Positions 1-11,026 of a stretch of DNA of 64,000 bases are shown piece after piece; within the stretch, counting starts at the first letter, position 1, and every line of letters starts with the position of its first letter. Origin of the DNA: Neoceratodus forsteri (taxonomy: Eukaryota > Chordata > Ceratodontiformes > Ceratodontidae); NCBI GenBank assembly GCA_016271365.2, contig CM057451.1, positions 369,231,501 to 369,295,500 of the forward strand, written 5' to 3'. The translations under genes were made by a program, and so were the position numbers. The notes beneath the pieces were generated by a model, which did no database searches, was not told the origin of the DNA, and saw nothing but the letters and a program-made list of their open reading frames with translations.

Positions 1-1550
1 TGCAGCAAAAAAGGGGAAGTTGGTGATTGTCTGGGGCTGCAAAAAGATCTATCTGGGGTGCCCCATCTGGCAAATACTACCTCCAGTACTAGAGGATCCA
101 GTGACCATTCGTGATGGCCCTGGGAAATCCTGCTGAGAGCATCTGCCAGGACATTGTCCTTGCCTGGGAGGTGAACTGCCGTAAGGGAGGTGTTCAGGGA
201 ATAAGCCAGAGACCACAACTTCACTGCTTTGGTGCACAAGGCCGTAGACCGAGTGCCTCCTTGCTTGTTGATGTACCACATTGTAGTGGTGTTGTCTGTT
301 CTGACCTGTACGACTTTGTTCTGAACAGATGTGGAGAAAACTTGAAGTGCTAGGAAAACTGCTCTGAGTTCCAACAGGTTGATGTGGAACAGAGATTCCT
401 GTGGGGACCACAATCCCTGGGCAGTGAGGTTGCCCATGTGAGCTCCCCACCCCAAGAGGGATGCATCTGTAGTAAGGATTAAGGAGTGAGACTGAGGGGT
501 GAAGGGACCCCTGTCTCAGATTGCTCTGGTCCTGCCACCACTGAAGGGCTTGGATCAGGGTTCGAGTCACTGGGATCAATTTGGTTAGAGGGTCTCTCCT
601 TTGAGACCAAAAGGCTCTCAAATGGAACTGGACGTCCCTCATCTGAAATCTTGCTCCCTGCACTACTGCTGTAGAAGCAGCCATGTGCCCCAGGAGCTTC
701 AGAAAATGCCTTGCTGGTCGAGAGACCTGTAGGGTGAAAGAGGAGGCCAGAGAGACCAGGGTCCTTGCTCTTTCCATAGGAAGGAAGGCTCTGTCCTCTT
801 TTGTGTTCAGTTCTGCACCTATGAAGGTGAGAAGCTGGACAGGCTCTAGAACTGACTTTGGAAGATTGAGAAGGAAACCTAGAGATGAGAGCAGTTGCTG
901 AGTTCCTGAAGGTGTAGTTTGACTTGTTCTGGAGACTGGCCTACTATGAGCCAGTCATCTAGATAAGGAAAGATGGCAATCTTTTGCCTTCTTAAGTGAG
1001 CAACCGCTACTGCCAGGCATTTTGTGAATACCCTCGGGGCAGAGGTGAGGCCGAAGGGCATTGCTCTGAACTGGTAATGGCCTGAGGGCAGTTCGAATCT
1101 GAGGTACTTTCGATGGGAGCTTCTGATAAGAACATGGAAGTAGGCATCCTTGAGGTCCAGGGACGCTAGCCAGTCCCCTGGCCTTAGAGAGGGTAAATGA
1201 TTCACAAAGTCACCATTTTGAATTTTGGTTTTAAAAGGTGCTTGTTTAGGTATCTGAGATCCAGGATGGGCCGCCATTCTCCTGTCTTTTTGGGGTAAGG
1301 AAGTACCTGGAGTACAACCCTTTGCCCTGGTGAAGGGGTGGAACCCTTCCACAGCTCTGAGAGCCAGGAGGGTAGAAACTTCTGTTTCTAGGGCAAGTGC
1401 CTCTGATGGATTTGCAGTGGAAGGACCTGGTTCTCATCTTTGGAAATTTTTGAAGCTGAGAACCAGTCCCTGGCTACTACTTCCAGGACCTACTTGTCTG
1501 ATGTTAAAGACTTCCAGTCCTGGACAAAGTAAACCAGCCTGCCCCTACAA
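1..1550 (-). pseudogene. DIRS A reverse transcriptase/RNase H (partial, frameshifted)
   Basis: The open stretch at 879-1352 carries the reverse transcriptase palm: SLDLKDAYFHV (motif A), FGLTSAPRVFTK (motif B) and YLDDWLIVG (catalytic YLDD, motif C). The next stretch, 49-777, continues in another frame with LLGHMAAST and LIQALQWWQDQ, typical of the connection between thumb and RNase H in DIRS polymerases. A further short piece at 1246-1437 overlaps upstream. The protein therefore reads through at least two frameshifts. The RNase H end is visible as the sequence runs towards position 1. Role: copies element RNA into DNA. The RNase H C-terminus and the recombinase lie outside the window. Confidence 0.85.
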
Positions 1551-1559
1551 GTAGTGGAG

Positions 1560-3133
1560 AATCGACCCTGGCCACCCCATCAGGGTGCCTGCTTGGCAGG
1601 GGCTTTGGGCTGAGGGTGGAAGCAGGCTTGCTTGTACCCCATCTGCCTCTCCCCTAAAGAACCCCTGGCCTATGAAAGGTCTGCCCCTGCCCCTGGGATG
1701 CTTGCCTTGAGGAGTGGCCTGCCTTCCTTGGCCTGAGCACTCCTATAGGTGGTCCTATATTCATCCATATTCTTCATGTAATTCTCTGTCTGTTCCCCCA
1801 AACAGAGAATTGCCCACAACAGGAAAATCCATGGCCTTAGACTGGGTATCCTGCGACAGGGTAGTACATCTGAGCCAAGCCATTCTGCAGTGCCACAGAT
1901 GTAGCCATGACCCTAGATGACACATCATTAGAGTCTACTGCAGCATGAAATTGCACTTGGATGCTTCAATACCATCTGCAGCCAACTGTTCCAGCTCCCT
2001 GGCAAGCTGGTCAGGGACCTGTTTGCCAGGGCCAGCACAGAATCCCATCTGCATTTCTGGTACCTAGCAGCATAAGCTATATAATTTGCCTGTCTGAGTC
2101 CCAAAGATGCTGCCATGTACTGTTTCTTTGCCATGGCATCAATCCTCCTGGAGTCCTTTTCAGGGGATGCTGGTTAGAGGAATATTTGCCTTGTCACAGG
2201 CTGCAGCCTGCACTACCCCACATGGCTGCATTGTTGTGTGAGGAACTCTGTATCCGAGCCTGATAATGTATACCTCTTGTCCATCCTTTTATCAACAGGA
2301 GGTATAGTGTGAGGAGTTTTAGAATTTTACTGTCTGTTTCGAAAAGATTTATGCAGAGGAATAGACAGTCTCCTAGACTCTGGAATATCCATCATTTCTA
2401 CATAATCAGGCTTCTCTTGGTCATCAACAGCTTCCTCAACAGGGAGCTGGAGAGTTTCAGCAACTTTCTTATAGAACATAAAATGAGAAGGGGACTCAGA
2501 TAGCCTAGGAGGAGAAACCCCTGACAGTCTGTCTGGAGAGATGTCCGGTTCAATGGGCACATCCAGACTTTCAAAACCACATTCACTCTCCTCATACTCC
2601 TCTTCCCCCTCCTCCAGTTCATAAAAATCCTCAAAATCATAATCTTGAACCGGTGGAACCGGCCGAACCGAGCTCTTCCCTGGTGGTGTCGGTTCGGTCG
2701 GAACCGGGGAAAGTGACTGGACAATTTGAATTGCTTTAGCTATTTCCTCAGTGGTTGGAGAAAAAACTTTTGGCACACTAGCTGACTTTCTAGTCCTTTT
2801 AGTTGGAACCGGCTCCTCAGAGCTGGCTCTTCGTTTGCCCGAGGAAGTATCGCCCTGGTCAGAGGGCACTCCCTCCGGTTCGGTTGGAACCGAACCGGGC
2901 TGGCCATCCGGGTCAGCGGACTTTTTGGCCTCCCTTTCCCTGAGCCTACCAACTCTCTTTTCTATGGTGGCAGCAGGAAAATTACTACAAATCTGGCAGT
3001 CTGCATTGAGGTGGTCAAACCCCAGACAATACACACAGGTGATGTGTGGGTCAGCCTTAGTAAAGGCTTCCCCACAAACACTACAGTGCTGAAACCCAGT
3101 GGGCCCAGTTTTTCTTTTGGGTTTCTCAGACAT
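1560..3133 (-). pseudogene. DIRS A gag-like protein
   Basis: The start at 3133 (MSEKPKRK) is shared by the copies ending near 40801 and 48640, which supports it as the true start. The N-terminus has a cysteine/histidine cluster (CSVCGEAF, then CVYCLGFDHLNADC), a likely zinc-binding fold. The middle is acidic and serine/proline rich (2400-2800). The C-terminal part (1928-2134) contains MAKKQYMAASLGLRQAN, a block shared by all gag copies in this window. The 268-residue open part ends at 2327 and the rest continues in other frames. Known: DIRS ORF1 is a gag-like nucleic-acid-binding protein. Role inferred from family position. Confidence 0.75.
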
Positions 3134-3687
3134 AGTGCCAGCCTAACCAAACTTGCCCGTTTATGGCAATCCGCCAAGCAAGACTCTCTTATCGGTTCCC
3201 AACCGTGTCACGGGTCGTGGAAAAAACCGTAATGAAATCTGTTTTTTAGAACCGATAAGAACCGGGAACCGCACTCTAAATAAGGACTAGAAAGTTTTTT
3301 AAATAACCTGATCGGTTCAAACCGAACCGAAAGACGTTTACAAGTTCCACACAGAATAAAATAAAAGTAAGCCTATCTATTACTTACAATACCACAGACA
3401 GAGCTTGAACCAACCGGTTGTGGTTTAATTTCGGTCAAAAAACCGATAAAATAATACTTTAACCGACAAAATGAACCGAGCAGAAGGAGAAATCTCCGGG
3501 CGACTGTTCAGTGAGGCGGAGTAAAGAATCTGACAGTTTCAGTTTGAAGAACAACAGAGTTTCAACCGAGCTCGTGCTCAAGGTTCCATGCCTGGCATGG
3601 AAAGTTAACTCTTTCACCTCCGGAGCAGTTCGAAGGTTGGGACTCACTGCATATGTCATAATATAGCAAGACTTCATGTTGTTTGAA
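3134..3687 (-). repeat. DIRS A leader and outer inverted terminal repeat
   Basis: The terminal repeat spans about 3510-3687 and ends with GTTTGAA; its inner edge is the motif AAGAATCTGACAG. The matching repeat at the element's other end is outside the window. The leader between gag and the repeat is dense in GAACCG/CGGTTC hexamers and AACCG/CGGTT pentamers (over a dozen between 3180 and 3480). The same enrichment occurs in the leaders of the other copies. Confidence 0.75.
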
Positions 3688-3729
3688 ACAATTGCTTTCT
3701 GTCCTCTCTAAGGTCCTTAGTGGCTGTTA

Positions 3730-3934
3730 CGTAATAACTAAGGGCCCTCTTCACATCTAAACTGTGCAGCCTTCTTTCACCAGAAGTGGTGTGCTCAGTG
3801 AAAAGACAGGGAGGGTGATAGATTGATTTAAATGAAAATCAGAAACCTCCTTGGGGAGAAATTTCCTGTTTATTCTGAGGACTACTTTATCCCTATGAAA
3901 AGATATATAGTCCTGATCAATACAGGGAGCTTGT
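3730..3934 (-). pseudogene. DIRS D tyrosine recombinase fragment
   Basis: The minus-strand stretch 3757-3951 reads YISFHRDKVVLRINRKFLP and then SDFHLNQSITLPVF. The same block occurs in the recombinase genes at 52491-52886 and 42405-42674, placing it in the middle of the recombinase domain. The catalytic C-terminal part with the H-x-x-R and tyrosine motifs is missing at this copy. It is joined within a few bases to gag sequence, marking the deletion junction near 3935. Confidence 0.7.
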
Positions 3935-5219
3935 GGCCCTAAGCCAAGCAAACCTCCTCTGTGCCACTGTGTTTGCTATCCATCTGGCTGTAGTATCATT
4001 AGTGTCAGCAGCCATTTGGAACTGGTACTTAGCTGCCTCCAACCCAAACCTTGCAGTTTCAGCCAGGTCGTCTGAAAAGGGTGAGGGGGCTTTCTGGGAC
4101 ATGGCCAGGACTGACTGCTAGAGGGATTTTTGGTACTGGGCAGCATATGCCTGGAGGTTCCCTGACGCATAGCCAAAGAGGCTGACAGGTACCCTTTTTT
4201 AGCCATACTTTCAATTTTCCTAGAGTCCTTGTCTGGAGGATGTGAGGACAGAGGGAACCTAGCCTTGTCACAGGCAGCCTGCTGTATGACCCCCTGGTGG
4301 TCGGGGTGGGAGAAGAGGAAATCAGCTCCCTCCCTTTCCAGCTGGTACTTCTTGTCCATCCTCCTGTCTATAGGAGGGGTGGAATTTGGTGCCTGTAAAA
4401 TCTTTAGTGCATCCTTTTTAAAGAATTTATAGACAGGGAGGAGGAGGAGAGCCTTTGTGGGTGTTAACCCCATCATTTCTAAGTACTCCACCTGCTCCTC
4501 ATCTTCAATTTGCTCAGTGGTGGAGATGTCAAGAGCATCTGCCATCCTTCTAACAAAAGTGAAGTGGGATGAAAAATCCTCAGACACCCTTGGGGGAGAA
4601 TCAAAGTCCTGTTCAGGGGACACTTCTGGTTCCATTGGTCCCTCCTCCTCATCATAATTATCATCATCATCATTTCCTACCTTCTAGGGAAAGGATGCAC
4701 ATTGCTGCCAACCTGGGGACCCTGAGGGGAGGAGGCTGCTGAGGAGGGACTATTGCCTGTAAGGACTGAATGATTTAAAAGCCTGAGCAATCTCTTTGGG
4801 CTGTGGGTACAGGCAGATTAGTCACAGAAGTCCCCGGCTTGACAGGCTGGGTTCTGTGTGTTTTAATTTCTTTCCTTCTTTTGCAGGAACCGGGAAGTCA
4901 GCCGGTTCAATAGCTCTTTTAGTTCCCTTTGTGCCCGTCTCAGGGGCAGGAACTGAAGAATGTGTGGGTTCAGCCACAATGTCTGGGGGTATCGGCTGGT
5001 CAGAGCCAGAGGGACACCTTGGAATTTTCTTCCTTAGCTTTTCAAGGCGTTTCAACGGTCTTCTCAGGGAATGTTTTACACACTTCACATTCCTCTTTAA
5101 ATGGTCAGAGCCCAGACAAAGTACACAAAGTGTGTGTCTGTCTGCCTTTGCAAAGACCTCTCCACATTGGGCACAGTTTTTGAAACCGGCTCACCGTTTT
5201 TCTTTTGGTTTTTCGACAT
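3935..5219 (-). pseudogene. DIRS D gag-like protein
   Basis: The 219-residue open frame at 3976-4635 carries the conserved central gag block (FVRRMADALDIS, then EYLEMMG, then FKKDALKIL) and the MAKKGYLSASLAMRQG motif. The N-terminal third lies in another frame at about 4822-5219, with a lysine-rich start like the MSEKPKRK start of A. The C-terminal stretch (3917-4102) has ARWIANTVAQRRFAWLRA, which also has a counterpart in the gag-only element at 8472-10680. At least two frameshifts break the gene. Confidence 0.75.
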
Positions 5220-5665
5220 ATTCAAAAACTTAGCAACCGCTAAAGAAAAACCCTAAATGTTTTTTTTTTTATCAGTTCAGGAACTGAAGAGGAACCGATG
5301 GAACTGGCCTTTTCTTAAAACGGAACCGAGATATGTTCAGTCAACCGAGATTTATCGTTACAAAATAAAACAATTTAATGAATTTAAAGAGAAATAAAGG
5401 TTCTTTAGTCAGAAAACCCCGATTTTAATATAAAACTATCCCGGTTCCCCCACGGTTATTCCAAAACCAAGAGGAACTGAGAAAAACAACAATTTTAACT
5501 TAAATAAGATTATTTGTACAAACAAATAGTAGAGGCAGTAAATGAAAACAAAAAACATATACAGTATCTGATGTTTTCTTCATTCAGGAGAAAATGAACG
5601 AAAGAGACTCTGAGCTACCAGACTTTTCAGGCGGAGAGAAAAATCTGAAGAGGTTAGAACACAGG

Positions 5666-6989
5666 CAGTTAGCAGAGGCAGTGTTTGAAAGATACTCATG
5701 TGCAAAGTGTTCCATCATTTGCATGTGTTCCATCTCTCCAGGCAGTCCAACCCTAGAGGCTTACTGCATAAAGTTATGAATATACTTAGCATTACTGAGG
5801 CTAGAATAGAATATAACACTTTGCTGAACTTGATTATTACCACAGGACCTTTTGAGGGAGAGCTGTCCCGTTAATATACTCAGTTTTTGATGCTACTTGA
5901 GGGAAACAGCCAGGGTGACTTAGAAATGAAGGTGGGAGACTCCCTCCAGATGATGAAGACTCAGGAAGGCCAGCATCTGGGAAGGAAGAATATGTGTGTG
6001 CCCCCCAAAAATAAATATATAGACTGAGAAATGGGATCTGTCTTTTTAAGATAATACTTGTATCTGGCTAACTGAGCAAAGATTAGGTGCGAGAGATGAG
6101 CACATACAGTATTTTGTTTTAAAGTTCCATCTCTTGTTTGTTAAACATAAATCAGTATGGAGAAAAAACAATTTGTTATCAACTGGAAAAAGGATCTGAG
6201 TAGGTACCATAAAACAAAAATCGGAAACCAAAGGGAGGGATTCTTTCCAAGTATGTGATGTCTGATTTGTTACATTTAAAATTAAGTGTGTGTGTGTGTG
6301 TGGTTGGGGGGAGGGGGGTCCACTGACAGTTATGAAGTGGAATATGGCTCTGCTGCTTGTGTACTATAATCAGATAGGATGAAAACCAAAATAGATTTAG
6401 GTTGTGTTGCTGCCAGTAACTGTGTGGTTGAAAGTAGCAGAACTTTTGAAAAAGACAGGGTGATTGACAGAAATGAAGTAGAGTAACTCCCTCCAGGCCA
6501 GGAGACTCATTTATATGTAGTCCTAGCTCTGGAAGGAAGAATCTGTAGTGACAAGAAAAAATACAGAGACTGAGAAATGGGAAGGGATAATTTAACTGTT
6601 TAAAAAAAAACATAGTACGGAAGTTTTGGCTGTAATGGCCTACTGTCCTAGAAAGTGTAGTTTAGAAAATAATAAATGATGACAACCCATCCAGTTAACT
6701 GGCTAAGAAACAAAACATGGAGAGATCTTGTATAGCCAACAGGATTTGTGCAGTTAAATGGTATTCTTTAAATAAACAAACTGAAGGCAAAAATTTGCCA
6801 GCAAAATTATGAGTAATAAGAGTTCAGGGAATGTTTTCAATCACCAGTACAAAAGTAAAATGAAAATATATGACCTCCTGCTTTCAAAGTGCGATCCTGC
6901 TCTGTTGTCAAAGTAGGGGAATAAGCAATGAAAATGGAGGATAATCACAGTTAATTAAAGAAATGAAAATTACGCATCTACCGTAATTC
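5666..6989. repeat. Non-coding stretch with a diverged duplication
   Basis: No gene is seen. Two diverged copies of a block lie in direct orientation about 550 bp apart (roughly 5890-6050 and 6440-6600). Both contain ACTCCCTCCAG, GGAAGGAAGAAT and GACTGAGAAATGGGA in the same order. A short TG microsatellite lies at 6285-6302. The rest is AT-rich without clear affinity. Confidence 0.5.
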
Positions 6990-7001
6990 TTGATCTTCTC
7001 T

Positions 7002-7158
7002 TGCTTCACCATTCATTACTGCTTTGGGTAGTGCGAGATAGCGCACCCTTCTGAAGATTTTTTGAGTCAGCTCAGCAGGCGCCGCCCGACAGCGACGCAC
7101 TGCGTCATGCGCGACGGGCGCCATTAGGTGTCAGACTCCTCCTCCATCTCAGTCTGGT
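7002..7158. repeat. Left inverted terminal repeat of the gag-only element
   Basis: Matches the reverse complement of 10856-11012 over about 155 bp. Shared blocks include CACCATTCATTACTG, TTTGGGTAGTGCG, GCGCACCCTCTGA-like sequence and GACTCCTCCTCCATCTCAG. The middle is CpG-dense (7075-7130). Confidence 0.8.
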
Positions 7159-8146
7159 AGCCAGAGAGGCAAAATAAAGGGTAAAGGAAAAAAGGGGAGA
7201 GCGAGGCAAGAGAGCAGAGGGACAGAAAAACGAAAGGATATAAACTGAAGAAGGAATAAGCCAGAAGAGGACAGATGGAAAAGGGAGAATACCTACCCTA
7301 AGGGACCGCAGGGCCTCCCATCTAGGGCGGCTCTAAGGGAGGAACAGATAAAGAGAAAAGGAAGAAAAAGAAGAAGAAAGAGAAGAAGGAAGGGATGTTG
7401 AGAGGGGAGAACACTGCCCATAGATATATTGGTTGAGAGGGTTATAAGCTCGGAACCAAAACCAAGGGAGCTAGAATCCCTCCTGATAGGAGTGAGAAAA
7501 GGTTCAACTGAACCACTTGTATAGATTGGACACAAAGGGCAGATTCTCTATATTCTCATCATCCCAACCCCCTACACTCTAGCTGAGAGCTTACAGACTG
7601 CCCAGACAGAAATCTGTTCCGGGAGGAGAGCGCCCAACTATGGGGGGGTAAGCCCCTTAGCACCTTGTTAAGTGCTAACACCGAAGTGTGTGGGTAGGGG
7701 TTAGGCCCTACAAAAGGCAGCTTTGTATGAAGGATAGAGTGGGAACTCAATCGGACTCCCTGAAGGCAAGGCAAGGGCAGCAGTTCAAGGTTAAGAAGTG
7801 CAGAAGCACCAACCAGAAGAAGCTGACAATTAAATAATGCCCGCCAGGGGGAACCTTAATTTTGAGGCTGAGCCAAGAGGGACGGTCTCTTCAGCTGTGA
7901 ACTGAACAACGTGGCTAAGGAGCCCAGAGGTCAACCCTAGGGGCAGTCAGAAAGAGTTCCCTCAGGATAGGAGGAAAAGTCCTACTCGTTCCCCTTTACC
8001 TTGAGGAAAAAGATCCATCCAAGAAGAACGGAAACCAGAATAGTTTTTTTTTTAATTTTTTTTTTTGGCATAAAGGCCAAAGGAAAGGAGAGGAACGAGA
8101 AGGAGAGGAGACGCGCAGTAGGAGGCCACTGAGGGAAGGTGGTGGG

Positions 8147-8245
8147 TATTAGTATGAATGGTGAAGATACAAGAGAAGACATGCAAGTGCACGGTACTTT
8201 CTATCTTCCTGTCAATCTTCACCATTCAATACTGCTTGGTGAGTA
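8147..8245. repeat. Internal complementary region of the gag-only element
   Basis: The left half (TATGAATGGTGAAGATACAA) resembles the complement of the left terminus. The right half (TCAATCTTCACCATTCAATA) resembles the complement of the right terminus. In DIRS elements this juxtaposition lets the two ends be joined on a circular template. About 22 extra bases separate the halves here. Confidence 0.7.
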
Positions 8246-8471
8246 TCAAGCTCTCTCAAGGGGGTAAAGAAACCCTGAGGAGCAAGACCCCGGCCTCCTG
8301 TTGGTGGGAAACAGAAGGGAAAGACCCTGGGCTAATCAAGTGAGAAGCCTATGGTGGAGGAGAGCTAGGAGGTGTCCCCCGTGGACGGGGAGATGGAGGA
8401 AGCCCCTGCAGAAGTCTCCTAGCTCTGGAGGAAAAGAGACGGGTCCCCCGGAAAGGGAAGCGAATCACCCT

Positions 8472-10680
8472 TTACCGAGCCAGGGGTGACAACCTTGATA
8501 GATGAAGCCATGCCGTCCATCTAATACAGATTGCTGTCCCTGCAAGCCTGGAAGCCACCTCATTGTCATCATAAGATGCCCTTGCTTGGTGTCTTGCCAA
8601 CTCCATGCCTATAGCAGAGAGGGCAATAGCTTGTCTGGTTTGCTCCGTATCAGGCATTGAAGCTAAGATTTGGGAAAGCATCGACCACAAATGCCTACTG
8701 TAGGCAGCATGGTGAGCCTGATGTGATGCAATGCATAACATCACATGAGAGGAAGAGAACACTCTTCGCCCCCACCGGTCAAACTGTAGGGAATCTGAGT
8801 CTGGTGAACGGTCGTGCGCCAGGCGGCAGCGCTCGGAAGGAGTTTCTAGGTATGCCAATCCCGAAGGTGGGTTGGGGAGAGTACCTAGAGACTCCAATGG
8901 GGCACAATACCTTCTTCTGCAGTCTGCCAGGGCTGGAGAAGGGGCCGCTGTCGACTGCCAGGAACGGATAGACGTCTCCTGGAAGGGAATAGGCCAGGAA
9001 AGTATCACCAAGTGCTGGGCACTGAATTCACTGAGGAATTCACGCGTCTCCCGGTCAGTATTGTCTCGCCTAACAAAAGAGATGCGAAGATCCCTCACCA
9101 TCCTCGAAAGGAATCGCTGATATTCAGTGAAATCAGCATCGGAGGAGAGATGAGCAGTGGGTTCCTCTCCCTCCGAGGAGGAGGGAGAGGAGGATGATGG
9201 AGAGCTTGAATGTCCAGAGGACTCTTGCAGTGGTGGGGATAGGTGAAACACCCGCTCATGCATGTATCTAACATATGAGGGGAAGGCCATGGCAGAGCCT
9301 CTGAGCGTCTTCCAGGATAACGGGCCCATAGGACCCTGACATGGCCTGGGACGGGGGGGGGGTGGTTGCAGAGGAATGGGAGAGGGGCACCTGCGACGAG
9401 GCAACTGTCCTCTGCTGAGGCTCTGAAATCCGGGGAACGGGGCCCGAGCTGGCGAGATCCCGGGCAACAAACCATGTCGCAGAACGGAACCCTGGGGATG
9501 CGAAGCCTGGAAGAGCCTAGTAGGGGATCCTCCCCTGTGATGAACCTGGGGCTGCATGGGTCCAGAAGGGCAGCCCACAGCAACGCCACCAGAGGGGTCC
9601 CTGGGGCTCGAGAGGGAAAGATGGGGCCCAGCACTACGGCTCCTACCCGCCCCCCAAGGGGTGGCAGGTGAAGGCCGAGGTGCCTGAACCCTGTCTCTCG
9701 ACCCCTCGGACTTCGAGAACGCCTCCACCTCGACCCCAGTGACCCCCACCCCAGGGTGCAGCACCGGATCTGCAGCTGCCACAACCCCCAGGAGGGAGAG
9801 CCTCCACCTCCATGCCATCCCTCCAGGGACCCCAGACCACCCCCAGCTTGGAGGCCCCAGGGGAGGACAGCAGCGGAGACAGAGGAATAGGCACACTGGG
9901 CCGCCTAGCACTTCGTCCCACCGGAGACTCTGACTCCGAAGAGTCAGGGTGCCAGGATGGGTCCACATCTGAATCATCCTCCTCTGAGAAGGAAGAGACC
10001 AACTGGACCACAATACTGGCCACCCGGGATCTCAGTGAAACAGCACACTGCGAATGGTGCCGGGGCTGCGGGCGGTGCGATGACCCCAGACCCCGCAATG
10101 CTGAGACCTGGCCCTGACTCCCCATGGTGCCGGGTTAGACCACAGCACTACCTCTCAGCGCCGACCCGACTCGCATCGCTAGAAGAACCAACCGGGCCCA
10201 TGGCGCCATGGGCGCGCTGAGTCAACACAGCGCGCGAATGGTGCCATCTCGATCACCAGCGCCGGGATCCGAAATGGCACTGGAAGGCAGCGCCAAGGGT
10301 CCACTGATGCCTGGCCCAGCAGACCTGGGCCTCAACACTGGGGAGCCTGCACCTCGAGGAGGTGACTGGCGGCGGTGTCCCCACCGCGCCCCGGAGGGAC
10401 CTCGCATTCCTCCGACATCGGAAAGAGGCCCTCTTCTGCAAGAGAAGATGAGGAGGCCTCCTCTATAGACCATATAGGCCTGAGAGGGGACCCGGAGGAA
10501 AGGTCTAGAGACCTTACCTGGGAATCCCTGAGCGCACCGCTCCAAAGTTGGTGGAGCCTGCACGATCTTGGATTACGCGGACTTCCAGGATGTAACGTCC
10601 ATCGAGAAACAGGCGCCACACGCGATCCATATTATGGTTGGGTCCCAGGCAACGGAGACAAACATCATGCCGGTCCATGA
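8472..10680 (-). pseudogene. Gag-like protein of the gag-only DIRS-like element
   Basis: A 513-residue open frame covers 8472-10013 and ends at the stop near 8472. Its C-terminal half is coherent: FTEYQRFLSRMVRDL, then LARHQARASYDDNEVASRLA and AICIRWTAWLHLSRL, equivalent to the RWIANT/AWLRA end of the gag at 3935-5219. The upstream start at about 10680 encodes MDRHDVCLRCLGPNHNMD, a C-x2-C...H cluster like the other DIRS gags. The region between (10013-10600) lies in other frames, so at least one frameshift separates start and body. A serine/glutamate-rich low-complexity stretch lies around 9130-9200. Confidence 0.65.
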
Positions 10681-10855
10681 TGGAAAATGCCAGCCACAGG
10701 AGCACCGAGAGAAGAAAAGAACGGTCTACCGTGACGACATCGAGAAAAAGCAGAAAGAAGAAGAAGTCTGAACGGCATCAATTAACGACAACTAGGCCTA
10801 GTACTGAAAAATCCTAACCATGCAGCAGGTGCAGCCTCGACAGCGGGAGAAACAG

Positions 10856-11012
10856 AACTGAGATGGAGGAGGAGTCTGCGGCACTAACGGACGCCTCACA
10901 AGATGCCACAGCGCTGCTGGCGGGTCGTGGGCGCCTGGAGCCGACTCCAAAAATCTCTCAGAGGGTGCGCGCACCGCACTACCCAAACAGTAATGAATGG
11001 TGAAGATCGACA
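10856..11012. repeat. Right inverted terminal repeat of the gag-only element
   Basis: Reverse complement of the left repeat at 7002-7158. Near the outer end it holds CAGTAATGAATGGTGAAG. Confidence 0.8.
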
Positions 11013-11026
11013 AGGAAGATCTAAGG

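Larger units (their letters stand above)
1..3687 (-). mobile_element. DIRS-type tyrosine-recombinase retrotransposon A, 5' part
   Basis: Seen: reading on the minus strand from 3687 down, this holds a terminal inverted repeat, a leader, a gag-like gene and a reverse transcriptase/RNase H gene, then runs off the window start before the recombinase. It is clearly the same family as the elements at 35729-41351 and 41519-49197, with the same order and the same terminal motif (TAATATAGCAAGACTTCATG followed by TTGTTTGAA). Known: DIRS elements use a tyrosine recombinase instead of an integrase and make no target-site duplication. Its outer end abuts a different DIRS copy starting at 3688, so A probably inserted into that copy. 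Frames are interrupted by small indels. Confidence 0.88.
3688..5665 (-). mobile_element. DIRS-type element D, internally deleted
   Basis: A divergent relative of element A on the same strand. From low to high coordinate it holds a piece of tyrosine recombinase (3730-3934), then directly a gag gene (3935-5219), then a leader rich in AACCG-type motifs. The reverse transcriptase, RNase H and recombinase N-terminus that should lie between are absent, so this is a deletion derivative. Its recombinase end is cut by element A. The outer (right) boundary is uncertain; a degenerate terminus may lie between 5600 and 5700. Confidence 0.72.
6990..11026 (-). mobile_element. Gag-only DIRS-like non-autonomous element
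   Basis: Both ends carry matching inverted repeats (7002-7158 and 10856-11012), and an internal region at 8147-8245 holds complements of both outer ends side by side. Together these are the hallmark of DIRS elements. The only gene recognised is a gag-like frame (8472-10680). No reverse transcriptase, RNase H or recombinase motif is visible between the ends, so it would have to borrow them. Total length is about 4.0 kb. It belongs to a family clearly distinct from A-D: the terminal core is CACCATTCATTACTG and CpG content is high near the ends. About 1 kb between the left repeat and the internal region (7159-8146) is purine-rich and non-coding. Confidence 0.75.

Noticed and set aside
486..901. 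Plus-strand open frames over DIRS A
   Set aside because: They lie opposite the reverse transcriptase gene, have no motif and are not conserved in copies B and C; they are by-products of the minus-strand coding sequence.
9366..9671. Plus-strand 101-codon frame in the gag-only element
   Set aside because: Opposite the gag frame, which has family motifs; the plus-strand frame has none.
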